From positions 124,001 through 188,000 of the forward strand of contig NZ_JACVAC010000001.1 in the NCBI RefSeq assembly GCF_014851685.1: a DNA stretch of 64,000 nt. The letters run 5' to 3'. Positions 8,605 through 16,754 of the stretch are shown piece by piece. Below the pieces are notes generated by a model. It was given only the letters and a program-made list of their open reading frames with translations. It had not been told where the DNA came from and made no database searches. A program made the position numbers and the translations under genes. Position 1 is the stretch's first letter. Each line of letters starts with the position of its first letter. This stretch comes from Pseudomonas sp. PDM05 (GTDB lineage: Bacteria > Pseudomonadota > Gammaproteobacteria > Pseudomonadales > Pseudomonadaceae).

Positions 8605-10082
8605 GGTAGTTCCTTGTCATCAATCGTCTCGATGGCATCAAGAGTCGTGTAGTTGAGGCCGAGGCCAGTCGCCCTGACGAGATCGGCGGCGTTTTCCGTG
8701 TCGACCGTTTCCGCGTCGTAGCCGGTGCGCAACACCATCTCGCTGCGTGAGGCGAAGCCCGCTTGCACTTCCATCCGCCGCGCTTGTACGTCCTGCACCG
8801 GCTGGATGTAGGCCCAGCCTTGCGGCACCCAACGTGTGCGCAGGTACTCGCGTCGACGTTGCGCGTAGTCCGACAGCACCAGAGCGCCAGACAGCACCGC
8901 CATGTCCATCCAGGCAGCTCGCACCGGGCGACACAGCTGATGCACGTACACGCCGAATTGCAGCTGCTCCAGGCGGCGCCGGAACTCGTTGAGCACCACA
9001 CGCAGCGCCCGGTCGTTGACCTCCCGCATGTCGCCGGTGAGGATCTCGTAAGGCGTGCCCGAACCCGCCGCCGCAGCCATCAGCTGCTGACGCATGAAGT
9101 CCGGGTAGTTGTTGCCGGCGTCCGGTGGTTTGGAGAACTCCACCTCTTCACCTGGCCCCAGCTCCTGCATGGTGCCGGGTTCCAGGGCGACCATCGGCGT
9201 GAAGCCGTCGCGGTCGGTGGTCAGTAGCTGCCCAGTGACAGGATCGCGTGGCGTTTGCCCGCTGTCCGGCGCCGGGCGCTTGATGAAGCCCGCGAACAGA
9301 TTCGCCACTTCCTGGCGGAACAGCACCGCGTCGTCGTAGTTGTCCAGACTGCGCAGGCGCTTCAACACTGGGGCCAGACGCGGCACACCGCGCAACTGGC
9401 CCGGCTCCATCGGTTCGAAGATATGCAGCACCTGCGCTGCCGGCACACGCACCAACTGGTTGTAACCGGCATTCAGCGACGACGAATCGCGGGGATGCGA
9501 CAGATACATCCAATACGCCACACGCTTGCCGGCCGGGTTGAACTCGATCCCGGCGCGGATCACGTTGCCATTTTTGGCCGTTTCGAATTTGTCGTGAGGG
9601 ACAAACTCAGGAGCCAGCGCCTGCAGCTGCAGCGGCACCGCCAAACCTTCGCTCGGGCTGCGTGGCCGCAATCGCACAAAGCACTCACCGGCCGTTTCAA
9701 CGGTGCGCGCCACCAGGGCCTGCATGCCGTAGAAGTCGGTCAGCTCATCGGCGTCCGCTTCGTCTACCCAGTCATCCCACAGCTGCTGCTTGAGCTTGCG
9801 CAGCGCCGCGTCGTCCGTGGTCGGCCTGGGCGTGATGCCGGTGCCGATCAGGTTGCTGACGCGCTTGTCGATGACGTTGAACGCATACGGATCATTGCGC
9901 ACTGCCGCCCGCGAGCGCGCCCGCAGGTTACGCAGGGCCGGGGTGTTGATGCTGTTGATGCCGTTGTCGGTGGCCTCCCAACTGGCCGAACGCCGGCCCT
10001 CCCCGGCGCCTTCATAACTGGCCTTGATGTTCGACGGCAGCAAGAATCCATTACGGGTCAGCGTCGGATAATGTCGAGCCAT
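8601..10082 (-). CDS. Phage portal protein (lambda gpB family)
   Basis: A 493-aa portal subunit that forms the dodecameric DNA channel at one capsid vertex. Family motifs include ALRNLRARSRAAVRNDPYAF (about 49-68), NLIGTGITPRP (76-86), GECFVRLRPRS and the conserved SGTPYEILTGDMREVNDRAL toward the C-terminus. The ATG overlaps the gpW stop as TAATG. Length is close to lambda gpB (533). Confidence 0.95.
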   Translation of the reverse strand: MARHYPTLTRNGFLLPSNIKASYEGAGEGRRSASWEATDNGINSINTPALRNLRARSRAAVRNDPYAFNVIDKRVSNLIGTGITPRPTTDDAALRKLKQQLWDDWVDEADADELTDFYGMQALVARTVETAGECFVRLRPRSPSEGLAVPLQLQALAPEFVPHDKFETAKNGNVIRAGIEFNPAGKRVAYWMYLSHPRDSSSLNAGYNQLVRVPAAQVLHIFEPMEPGQLRGVPRLAPVLKRLRSLDNYDDAVLFRQEVANLFAGFIKRPAPDSGQTPRDPVTGQLLTTDRDGFTPMVALEPGTMQELGPGEEVEFSKPPDAGNNYPDFMRQQLMAAAAGSGTPYEILTGDMREVNDRALRVVLNEFRRRLEQLQFGVYVHQLCRPVRAAWMDMAVLSGALVLSDYAQRRREYLRTRWVPQGWAYIQPVQDVQARRMEVQAGFASRSEMVLRTGYDAETVDTENAADLVRATGLGLNYTTLDAIETIDDKELP

Positions 10083-10288
10083 TAGAGTCCCTTGCCTACG
10101 TGGGTAAGCCGAACCACGCGAGAGCGCGGCCCGGCGGCTTGGCTCAGCGAGGTGCGGATCTCGTCGCGGGCCTTGAGCAGTTCGTCGATGGAGCGGTACT
10201 CCACCGTGCGGTCGCTGTAGCGCACGGTCTTTTCACCGCGTGCGATGGCGCGCTCGATGGCTTCGAGGTGCTTTTGGGTAAACGACAT
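10082..10288 (-). CDS. Head-tail joining protein gpW
   Basis: A 68-aa gpW-family protein, the same length as lambda gpW. It binds below the portal after packaging and is needed for tail attachment. The sequence is a helix (LEAIERAIARGEKTVRYS), a beta hairpin (TVEYRSIDELLKARDEI) and a second helix, as in the lambda structure. It sits between terminase large subunit and portal as in lambda. Confidence 0.93.
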   Translation of the reverse strand: MSFTQKHLEAIERAIARGEKTVRYSDRTVEYRSIDELLKARDEIRTSLSQAAGPRSRVVRLTHVGKGL

Positions 10289-10289
10289 A

Positions 10290-12275
10290 TCAGCGTCTCT
10301 TCAGGTAACCGCTCGTGGAGCTGCGGCGTTGTGGGGGTGCGGCAGGTCGCGGTTGGGCGACGGGTTGCGGCGCCGGTGTCGCGGGAGCCTGTTCAGCGAA
10401 CGTGACACGCTCGGCAGCGACCACCTTTTCATCGAACAAACCCGACTGTGCCAGCGACTGCCTTACCCGCTCCCAGTCGTGTTCCTGGTAGCGGTTGATG
10501 CCGAGGTAATGCGCCATCGCCAGGTTGTAAACCATCAGGTCAAGCGCTTCGTTGCGCTCGGCCTTGCCCTTGATCCACTCGATCCGCTTGTGGCCCCGAA
10601 CGTACTTGGCGACCTTGCGCTCGGCCACGCACTGGGCGAAGAACTCGTCCGGCAGGTCGTTGGCAAAGTGCAGCGCGCCTGGGCCTGACTCGAACGGGTA
10701 GCGGTTGTAGATCCAGTCTTTGGCCGTGTCGGTGCCGACAAACCACAGCTCGGCGCCGCCGCGTTCGGTCTGGCCCTTCCAGGTCACGTCGACCATCGAC
10801 GGCCGCTGAGCAATCACCGGCTTACCGGGCTTGCTCGCGCCCTTGATCGCGAAGATGTTTCGCCAGCGCCGCACGCGGCAGAACTGGTAGACCTCATCGG
10901 TGTGGTGACCGCCGGAGTCGACGGCGACTGCGAGAATGCCCAGGCCGACGCCGCACGGGTGCCGATAGCGTTCCTTGAGCAGCTCATCCAGAACCGCCCA
11001 GGTGCGTTCGTCCGAAGGGTCGCCCGCGATCACCCGGTGATCAATGACCCAACGCTCCATACCGACGCCCCAGCCCATCGCCATGAACTCCAGGCGGTCG
11101 GCCTGCACGTCCACGGAGCCGGTGATCATCATCACGGCGGCAGGCATTGCGCCGAGGGAGAAGCCTTCCCGGCGCGCCCGTTCGATCAGCACCGACGCCT
11201 TGGTCTGCTCTTGCGCACTGTCCCAGACCTTCGCCAGGCGGGTGTTGTAGAACACCTGCATGGGCTCAAGGTCGCCTTTGGCCTGGGCCTTTTTCGCCTT
11301 CTCGAATTGCTTCGCCAGCGACTTCCAACCCGTCCAACCCAGCGGCGAATACAGCGCGTTGAGGTGGAAGCCGACCGTCTCGCCGTCACCCTTGGCATGG
11401 GCGCGCCATTCGCCACGGGCGAGCATGTCGCCCTTGTGGTGTTCCTCGATCAGCACATCGCAGTCAGGCCCGGCGCACTCGTAGTGCACCACGTTGAAGT
11501 CCTGGGAGTAATGCAGCCGTTCCCACTCCAGGGTCTGCATGTGCCCGCAGGTCGGACACGGCACGTAGTAGTAACGCTGGTCGCTGCCTTCGAACAGATC
11601 GTCGATGCGTGAGGCGCCCTTAATCGTCGGCGAGCTGGAGAAGTAGAACTTGGCGTTGCGGCCAAAGGTACTGCCCCGTGTTTCCGCCAGCTCGATGGGG
11701 TCGCCCTCCTCGCCTACGTCAACCTCCCAGCGGTCGATCTCATCGCCGTACACATAGCGCGCCGACAGCTCGGCCAGGTTGGCCGCAGAGCCGGCGGTGG
11801 TGACGTACAGCGAGCCGCCTTCGAACTCCTTGGTGTCCATGGTGTTGCGCGAGTCCCGCGAGCGGCTGGCCGCCACACGTTCACGCAGCACCGGGGTGGC
11901 CTTGATGGTTTTGCCGATCCGCGATGACACCCGCTTTGCCAGGCCCAGGCTTGGCAGCAGCGTGAGGATGTTCGACGGCACCATGTGGATCAGCGCGCCG
12001 ATCCAGTTCAAGGCGATCTGGGTTTTCATCAGCTGCGAGGCGACCATGGTGACCACACGCTTGCACGGGTGCGCCGGTGACAAACACCGCATCGGCTCGC
12101 GGGCGTACGGCGTGCGCACGGTGCGATATTTCCCTGGCTCGGCGGCGCCGGTATCACGCGGGATACGCATGTACTCGTCGGCCCACTCGTCCACCCACAG
12201 GCTGGGGTCTGGGCGCAGCCCACGGAAATACGCCTCACGGTACACCTCGGCGCCGTCAGGTTTTTCCGTCTGCAT
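10290..12275 (-). CDS. Terminase large subunit (GpA family)
   Basis: A 661-aa packaging ATPase/nuclease of the lambda gpA family. The ATPase part has the Walker-like VASQLMKTQIALNW (about 78-91) and the Walker B YVYGDEID near residue 175. A zinc-binding-like pair CPTCGHMQTLEWERLHYS then CAGPDCDVL follows, and the nuclease part contains VAVDSGGHHTDEVYQFCR with acidic metal ligands. The C-terminus is a proline- and glutamine-rich tail likely contacting the portal. It starts 3 nt after the small subunit. Confidence 0.96.
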   Translation of the reverse strand: MQTEKPDGAEVYREAYFRGLRPDPSLWVDEWADEYMRIPRDTGAAEPGKYRTVRTPYAREPMRCLSPAHPCKRVVTMVASQLMKTQIALNWIGALIHMVPSNILTLLPSLGLAKRVSSRIGKTIKATPVLRERVAASRSRDSRNTMDTKEFEGGSLYVTTAGSAANLAELSARYVYGDEIDRWEVDVGEEGDPIELAETRGSTFGRNAKFYFSSSPTIKGASRIDDLFEGSDQRYYYVPCPTCGHMQTLEWERLHYSQDFNVVHYECAGPDCDVLIEEHHKGDMLARGEWRAHAKGDGETVGFHLNALYSPLGWTGWKSLAKQFEKAKKAQAKGDLEPMQVFYNTRLAKVWDSAQEQTKASVLIERARREGFSLGAMPAAVMMITGSVDVQADRLEFMAMGWGVGMERWVIDHRVIAGDPSDERTWAVLDELLKERYRHPCGVGLGILAVAVDSGGHHTDEVYQFCRVRRWRNIFAIKGASKPGKPVIAQRPSMVDVTWKGQTERGGAELWFVGTDTAKDWIYNRYPFESGPGALHFANDLPDEFFAQCVAERKVAKYVRGHKRIEWIKGKAERNEALDLMVYNLAMAHYLGINRYQEHDWERVRQSLAQSGLFDEKVVAAERVTFAEQAPATPAPQPVAQPRPAAPPQRRSSTSGYLKRR

Positions 12276-12278
12276 GGG

Positions 12279-12884
12279 TTAACTCGTCGGGGTCAGATCG
12301 CGTTCAAGGTCGGTAGAGGACATGCGTTCGGCCTCTTCCAGGGAGAGCCGCAGCGCCTTCGTGAGGTGCTGTTCAATTTCCCAAGGGTCGGTCATCGCCG
12401 CCAGTTCGGGGGCCAGTTGCGGGGGCATGCTGAGCAGTTGATCGCGCAGCATGCGCCCCGCGTTGTAGGCCCCGGTGGTGACCGCCTTCATGTCCACCAA
12501 CGAGCCCTGCACCTTGTGGAACTCGGCCTCGGCCAACTGGGCCAGGTAGTACTCGCGGTGTGCGCGGGCCTTCTGGAAGTCCGGTTGCCCACTCTTCGCG
12601 CCAGCCGGCTGCGGCGGCGCAGCCGTGTTCGTCGGCTCGACCAAGGGGGACAGTTGGCTGTAAACGTCACGCTGGAGCCGGTCTTGCTGGTGTCGAGCCG
12701 CGACGGCGGCCTTGCTGGGGTCGGCGGTTTCGAGGATCAGCGCTTCGGTTGCCAGCACGTCGACCTTCTTGCCGTCCGGCGACAGCACTAGGCGGTTGTT
12801 GCCTTTGAGCCAGGTGATGTAACTCGGCGTCCTGCCGATGCGAACCGCGAAAGCGCTTTTAGACAGGAACAGTGGATCCGTCAT
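12279..12884 (-). CDS. Terminase small subunit (Nu1-like)
   Basis: A 201-aa protein with a winged-helix N-terminus typical of lambda Nu1: LSKSAFAVRIGRTPSYITWL then KKVDVLATEALILE. A proline/alanine linker near residues 85-95 leads to a helical oligomerisation domain (AREYYLAQLAEAE-like, HREYYLAQLAEAEFHKVQG). In lambda this protein binds the cosB sites just upstream of its own gene, which supports looking for cos in 12885..13090. The ATG at 12884 has an AGGAGGG-type ribosome binding site. Confidence 0.9.
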   Translation of the reverse strand: MTDPLFLSKSAFAVRIGRTPSYITWLKGNNRLVLSPDGKKVDVLATEALILETADPSKAAVAARHQQDRLQRDVYSQLSPLVEPTNTAAPPQPAGAKSGQPDFQKARAHREYYLAQLAEAEFHKVQGSLVDMKAVTTGAYNAGRMLRDQLLSMPPQLAPELAAMTDPWEIEQHLTKALRLSLEEAERMSSTDLERDLTPTS

Positions 12885-13090
12885 AAGCCCTCCTTTTCAA
12901 CGGCTTTTAAATGGAAACCTTTCAATTTCAATGGATTGAATTTCAGTAAGCTGGAAACCCATCCGCTAACGCTTTCCCGCGGGTTTCATGCCCCGTGTCC
13001 CTCGAATGCCGCCAGGGTCCCCGGCGACTTTTCGGGGCTTCATTTTGGTGCGACTCGCTGGAGACCAAATATTCCGTGGCCTCCAGCCCA
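12885..13090. other. Gap upstream of terminase; candidate cos region
   Basis: These 206 nt lie between holin stop and terminase small subunit. They are relatively AT-rich near the terminase start, with two copies of AATTTCA 15 bp apart (12924..12930 and 12939..12945) and an 8-bp palindrome CCCGCGGG at 12976..12983. Lambda-type terminases act on a cos site just upstream of the small-subunit gene. No cos consensus can be proved by eye, and the short open frames here look like shadows. Confidence 0.35.
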
Positions 13091-13435
13091 TCAGACCTGA
13101 CCACCACCGGAGGGCGGCACATCGCACACGCCCAACCGCTTGGCGGCCCAGCGTTCGTACAGGCCGATGGCGACATCGGCGCCGGCCATCGCGGTGAGGC
13201 AGCCGATGCTCCCCGCCGCCAGCACCGACATGCCCGAGGCGTGCAACAACATCATGGTGGAAAGCCCGCAGACCACGCAGGCCCCGGAGCGGAGCAGCAA
13301 GCGGCGAACCAAAGACCAACCGCTCACCCCCGCCTTGTCGGCCCGCCATGCCTCGCCGGAAATCCCGCCAACCAGGGACAGTACGATCACCATCCAGATT
13401 GGCATCTCAATAAGCGCTTGCTGCTCGTTCGTCAT
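13091..13435 (-). CDS. Phage holin (lambda-type holin family)
   Basis: A 114-aa membrane protein beginning MTNEQQALIEMPIWMVIVLS. Three hydrophobic segments are visible: about 12-26, about 45-62 and about 68-88, separated by short charged loops, as in class I/III holins encoded before terminase in many Pseudomonas prophages. It would form the membrane lesion that starts lysis. The matching endolysin is not in this window. The start at 13435 is chosen because it has family-like MTxEQQxxxxMP sequence; seven more codons upstream are open. Confidence 0.82.
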   Translation of the reverse strand: MTNEQQALIEMPIWMVIVLSLVGGISGEAWRADKAGVSGWSLVRRLLLRSGACVVCGLSTMMLLHASGMSVLAAGSIGCLTAMAGADVAIGLYERWAAKRLGVCDVPPSGGGQV

Positions 13436-13454
13436 CGCCCTACCCCATAAACGC

Positions 13455-13479
13455 AAAAACCCGGCGCAATGGCCGGGTT
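13455..13479 (-). terminator. Terminator-like hairpin upstream of holin
   Basis: Minus strand AACCCGGC-CATTGC-GCCGGGTT with following TTTGCG; 8-bp stem at 13458..13465 paired with 13472..13479. It lies between the late control region and the holin ribosome binding site, a good place for a terminator that late antitermination must override. Confidence 0.6.
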
Positions 13480-13690
13480 CAGTGTGGTGGTGTGTCCCGC
13501 TGTCTGCGGTCGCACCTATCGAAGATGGGTACTTTTTACAGGTGGATTATCATGGCAGCAAGCAGGTTTTAATGCCACGGAGCAATAAGGGTGCGACATG
13601 GGTGTGACGCAGGTACAACGGAGGGACAACGCATTCAATCGGCTATCGCTTCTGGCGCCCTGTCTGACCTGTCCCACTATTTTGAATCGA

Positions 13691-13938
13691 AGTAGGACAG
13701 CTACAGACGCCTAAATTCGGGGCTCTGCCCTACTGTCCTACCTTTTCTTCTTTTTTCTTGTGTATAGAGAAAAATCTAAAAGCACGCGTGCGCGCCATGG
13801 GCGCGACTACGTGCCCGCTATGCTCATGTGTGCGTGGGGCGGGTGAAGGTTGGACGGTAGGACAGGCCAACAACAGCGCGGCCTGCGCCTGTCCAACTGC
13901 ACTAAACGGCAGTAGGACAAGGCAGGACAGTAGGACAA
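13691..13938. repeat. Cluster of GTAGGACA repeats
   Basis: Copies of GTAGGACA(G) occur at 13692, 13857, 13912 and 13930 on the plus strand and as CTGTCCTAC at 13733 (inverse). Diverged copies (GCAGGACAG at 13922, CCTGTCCAAC at 13888) lie between. Two perfect copies are 18 bp apart. Such clusters are typical of binding sites for an oligomeric protein, for example at a replication origin or a late-gene activator site. The nearby primase/helicase and Q-like genes are the obvious candidates for the binder. Confidence 0.7.
13782..13805 (-). terminator. GC-rich double palindrome with T-run, possible late terminator
   Basis: Palindrome GCACGCGTGC (13782..13791) is fused to CGCGCC-ATG-GGCGCG (13791..13805). 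On the minus strand the GC-rich block is followed by TTTTAGATTTTT, as in rho-independent terminators. It lies downstream of the Q-like gene, where lambdoid phages place the terminator read through by Q. Confidence 0.45.
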
Positions 13939-13962
13939 GGGCACGCAGATTGACGCCGAGGG

Positions 13963-14328
13963 TCATGCAGCCTTCCCCATCAGCATGCCGTCGATGGAGA
14001 CGTGGGCTTCGTGAAGACGTCGGTAATAGGTCGGCGCACTGCACCCGCAATGCAGCATCTTCTGAGAGAGGAAGCTTTCGTGGTTGCAATAGTGCTCGCG
14101 CACGACGACCGACAGCTGCGGCGGCAGGTGCTTGTTGACGATCAGCTCGATGTCGGCCGATTCATCCAGCAGCACCCGACTACCCCGCGTGCCGCGTATC
14201 AACTCCCCTTTACACTCCATCAGCATGGCGATCATGTTGCCGCCACTCGGCCCGCCCGCGTTTTCCGGCACAGGCGAATGCAGATCCTGCGCCCACAGTT
14301 TGAGCATTTCGTCGATTCGCTTAATCAA
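13963..14328 (-). CDS. Putative late-gene regulator (antitermination Q-like, sigma-region-4-like HTH)
   Basis: A 121-aa protein whose C-terminal half reads as a helix-turn-helix: VREHYCNHESFLSQKMLHCG then SAPTYYRRLHEAHVSIDGML, like sigma-70 region 4 and phage ArpU/Q-type late regulators. The proposed TTG start at 14328 overlaps the primase stop and has an AGGAG site seven bases upstream; the next start is an ATG at 14307. Position (last gene of the early minus operon, before the late control region and holin) is that of lambda Q. The role is inferred from this position and the HTH. Confidence 0.62.
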   Translation of the reverse strand: MIKRIDEMLKLWAQDLHSPVPENAGGPSGGNMIAMLMECKGELIRGTRGSRVLLDESADIELIVNKHLPPQLSVVVREHYCNHESFLSQKMLHCGCSAPTYYRRLHEAHVSIDGMLMGKAA

Positions 14329-16537
14329 AGCAAGGCTCCTCGATCACCGACTGCTGCAACGCAGACGTGCGGCCCCAACCCGCAGGTTTCTCGTAGGCCC
14401 ATGGCCGTATCCCACTTTTCGGCAATGCCGGCATGCGCCGCTTGCGCCAACCCAGCCGGTGCATGATTGCCCCGACCCGCATCTGCTCGGGCTTGCCCCA
14501 ATGGCCGACGTCCAGTTTCAGTGCCTGGATCAGGATCTCGTTGCCGGTGGCGGTCTCGCCGATCTGCGACTCTTCCATCCAGGCCAGGATCGGCCCTTCC
14601 CATTCGTCGACGACGAAGCGTTCGTCCTGGGCCTCGGCGAACATCTTGGATTCGTCCTTGTTCACCCACCAGATGTCGCCCGCCTCGAAGCAGAACAACG
14701 CCTCGGCCCATAGCTGGTCGCGTATCTCACGCAATTGCTCCAGGTCGACCTTGTTGCAGAACACAGGCCAGTAGCGACGGTTGCCCGTGGCGTCCTTGAG
14801 GTACTCCTCTTGGTTGGTGGTGCCCACGAAAACACACTGGCGTGGCACGTCGTTCGTTCTGCGGCCGTAGCTCTCTCGGTAGGTGTCGGTTGACGCGGAG
14901 AAGAACTGCTTGGCCTTGGTGCTTTCAGCCTTGTTGAAGCTGTCCAGCTCGCCCAGCTCGACGATCCACTTGCCACGAATCGCCTGGAAGCTGTCCTTGT
15001 CGCCGAGGGCAAACGGCGTGTCCATGAACCATTCGCCGCCGAGTACGCCCATGGCTGTGGACTTACCGGCGCCCTGCCCGCCTTCGAGGATCATCACCGA
15101 GTCGGCCTTGCAGCCTGGGCGCATCACCCGTGCAACTGCGGAGATCAGCCAGCGCTTACCGACCTTGGCCGAGTACTCGCTGGCATTGACACCCAGCACG
15201 TCGGTCAGCCAGGTTTCGATGCGGGGCACGCGGTCCCACTCCAGTTTCTCCAGGTACTCGCGCACTGGGTGGAAGGCGTGGTCGTGGGCGACAACGCTGA
15301 CCGCCTCGATCACATGGGAGGCTTTGACCCGCAGGTTGTATTGCTGCGCGAGCCACTTCATCACGCGCATGTCGTCGATGTCGGCCCAATCGCCTGCACC
15401 GCCACCGAAGGGCGCAGAACGCAACTTGACGATCTTGGAGCTGAACACGCTGTAGCCGATGACACCGGCCCAGCGCTCGTCGTTGCCCAGGATCAGCTCG
15501 ACGTTTTGCATGTGCGCGATCAGGGCGCCGTTTTCGGTACGGGCGAGCTGGTCTTTCCAGCCCCCCGCTGCAGGTGGCTTGACCACCGCCAGCACCTGGC
15601 GGCGGACGGCCTCCAAACCTTCAGCGACGTGCAGGTCGTTGAAGTCGGTCCACTTGATCTCGCGCTCGCCGGAAAACACCGGAGCGACTACCTGGCCGCC
15701 GACAACCAGCGCGGCGTTGTTGGCCTTTTCTTCGCCAGGGTTCCAGGCATCACCGTTGGGGCGCTTGGTCTTCCAGTCGTCATCGCGGCAGATGATCAGC
15801 GGGCAGCCAGGAAAACGCTCGCGCATGGCCTTGGAGACCGGCAGCAGATTGCCCGCGTCGAAGGCGATGGCGACGGTGAGCGAGGTCGCCATGTGCAGGC
15901 TTGCGCCGGTGGCGTAGCCCTCACACACCAGCACCGGCTCACCGGGTTCAGGGTGCGGGCCGATCAGGTGGAAAGCGCCTTCCTTCGACATGCCGTAGGG
16001 CCAATACGCTTTGTCGCGCCCGGTGTCCTCTTGCTTCGCGGGGAAGATTACCTGCAGGCCGACGATCTGGTCTCGCACGTTGCACATGGGCACCAAAAAT
16101 GCGCCGGTACGGGGCGCATAGCGGACTTTGAAGCCGACGATCTGCTTTCGATCCAAATAGGCGCTCTTGCCCTTTTCGGGCATGCGCTTGAACAGGCCGG
16201 CGGCACGGTTGGCCGCTCGACGTGAAGCGTTGGCCGCGATCTCGGCGGCCTTGCGCTTGGCGTCTTCCTGGCGGGCGCGCATGACTTCGCGCTCTTCCGG
16301 GCTCATGCGCCCGGCCTTGACCTTGATTTTTTGGGTGTCGCCGGAGCGCCAGTCACCGAAACTACCGAAGATCAGCGTCTCGTTTTTTTCGGTGCGGTGT
16401 TCGTGGATGACGTACCAGCCGTTTTTTTCCTTGCCCTTGTCATGGGTGGTTTTGCAGCGGGTGAGTTTGCCGAATATCAGGGGTTGGGCGGGTTCGAGGC
16501 CATAGTCTGCGAACTGATTGAGCACTTCATCGAGCAT
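14321..16537 (-). CDS. Toprim primase / VapE (VirE)-type helicase, phage replication protein
   Basis: A 738-aa two-part replication protein. The N-terminal 300 residues contain a charged helical stretch and a Toprim-like core (VLVCEGYATGASLHMATS around 205-222 and the acidic IICRDDDW near 250). The C-terminal part is a VapE/D5-like ATPase with Walker A ILEGGQGAGKSTAMGVLG (about 485-502), a WIVELGELDSF Walker B region and the sensor segment VFVGTTNQEEYLKDATGNRR. It probably primes and unwinds phage DNA, replacing lambda O/P. It overlaps the zinc-finger gene upstream and the Q-like gene downstream. Confidence 0.9.
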   Translation of the reverse strand: MLDEVLNQFADYGLEPAQPLIFGKLTRCKTTHDKGKEKNGWYVIHEHRTEKNETLIFGSFGDWRSGDTQKIKVKAGRMSPEEREVMRARQEDAKRKAAEIAANASRRAANRAAGLFKRMPEKGKSAYLDRKQIVGFKVRYAPRTGAFLVPMCNVRDQIVGLQVIFPAKQEDTGRDKAYWPYGMSKEGAFHLIGPHPEPGEPVLVCEGYATGASLHMATSLTVAIAFDAGNLLPVSKAMRERFPGCPLIICRDDDWKTKRPNGDAWNPGEEKANNAALVVGGQVVAPVFSGEREIKWTDFNDLHVAEGLEAVRRQVLAVVKPPAAGGWKDQLARTENGALIAHMQNVELILGNDERWAGVIGYSVFSSKIVKLRSAPFGGGAGDWADIDDMRVMKWLAQQYNLRVKASHVIEAVSVVAHDHAFHPVREYLEKLEWDRVPRIETWLTDVLGVNASEYSAKVGKRWLISAVARVMRPGCKADSVMILEGGQGAGKSTAMGVLGGEWFMDTPFALGDKDSFQAIRGKWIVELGELDSFNKAESTKAKQFFSASTDTYRESYGRRTNDVPRQCVFVGTTNQEEYLKDATGNRRYWPVFCNKVDLEQLREIRDQLWAEALFCFEAGDIWWVNKDESKMFAEAQDERFVVDEWEGPILAWMEESQIGETATGNEILIQALKLDVGHWGKPEQMRVGAIMHRLGWRKRRMPALPKSGIRPWAYEKPAGWGRTSALQQSVIEEPCFD

Positions 16538-16754
16538 AACGAGAGGCCCTCAGATCATCAGCAGACTTGCAACCAATGCAAAGCGTGCAACCCGGCTGTG
16601 CCAACCGGCGCGCCTCAGGGATGGGTTCTTCACAGTCGTCACAGAACATCAGGGAATGCGGTGCCGCGCTCGACATCAGCGCCAGGCGTGCAGCCACGGC
16701 TTGATCGATCCGCTCTTGCACCAGGTCATTTGCAAAATCAGCGATGTCAGCCAC
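16527..16754 (-). CDS. DksA/TraR-type zinc finger protein
   Basis: A 75-aa protein starting at GTG 16754: (V)ADIADFANDLVQERIDQAVA. A C4 zinc finger CDDCEEPIPEARRLAQPGC then CIGC lies in the C-terminal half, characteristic of the short TraR/YbiI group that binds the RNA polymerase secondary channel. TraR-like phage proteins mimic DksA with ppGpp and could retune host transcription. The start overlaps the CII stop by 8 nt and the end overlaps the primase start by 11 nt. An ATG-initiated longer frame reads antisense-like and was rejected. Confidence 0.85.
   Translation of the reverse strand: MADIADFANDLVQERIDQAVAARLALMSSAAPHSLMFCDDCEEPIPEARRLAQPGCTLCIGCKSADDLRASRYAR

Larger units (their letters stand above)
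13436..13962. other. Late control region: repeats, hairpins, no convincing gene
   Basis: About 527 nt between the Q-like gene and the holin. It holds at least five GTAGGACA motifs in both orientations, a GC-rich double palindrome followed on the minus strand by TTTTAGATTTTT (13782..13805), and a terminator-like hairpin just before the holin. The arrangement matches the place where lambdoid phages carry the late promoter and its antiterminated terminator. An open frame 13730..13966 (minus) overlaps it but is made largely of translated repeats. Confidence 0.6.

Noticed and set aside
12966..13349. Minus-strand open frame overlapping holin and the candidate cos gap
   Set aside because: Arg/Gly-rich sequence of the kind produced by reading another frame of the holin gene.
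13091..13435. Endolysin next to the holin
   Set aside because: No lysozyme, amidase or Rz-like gene is found between the Q-like gene and terminase; it is presumably outside the window to the left.
13730..13966. Minus-strand open frame of 78 codons overlapping the GTAGGACA cluster
   Set aside because: The product is largely translated repeats (LVLLP, LACPTVQP) and no family is recognised. The ATGA overlap with the Q-like gene is suggestive but not enough.
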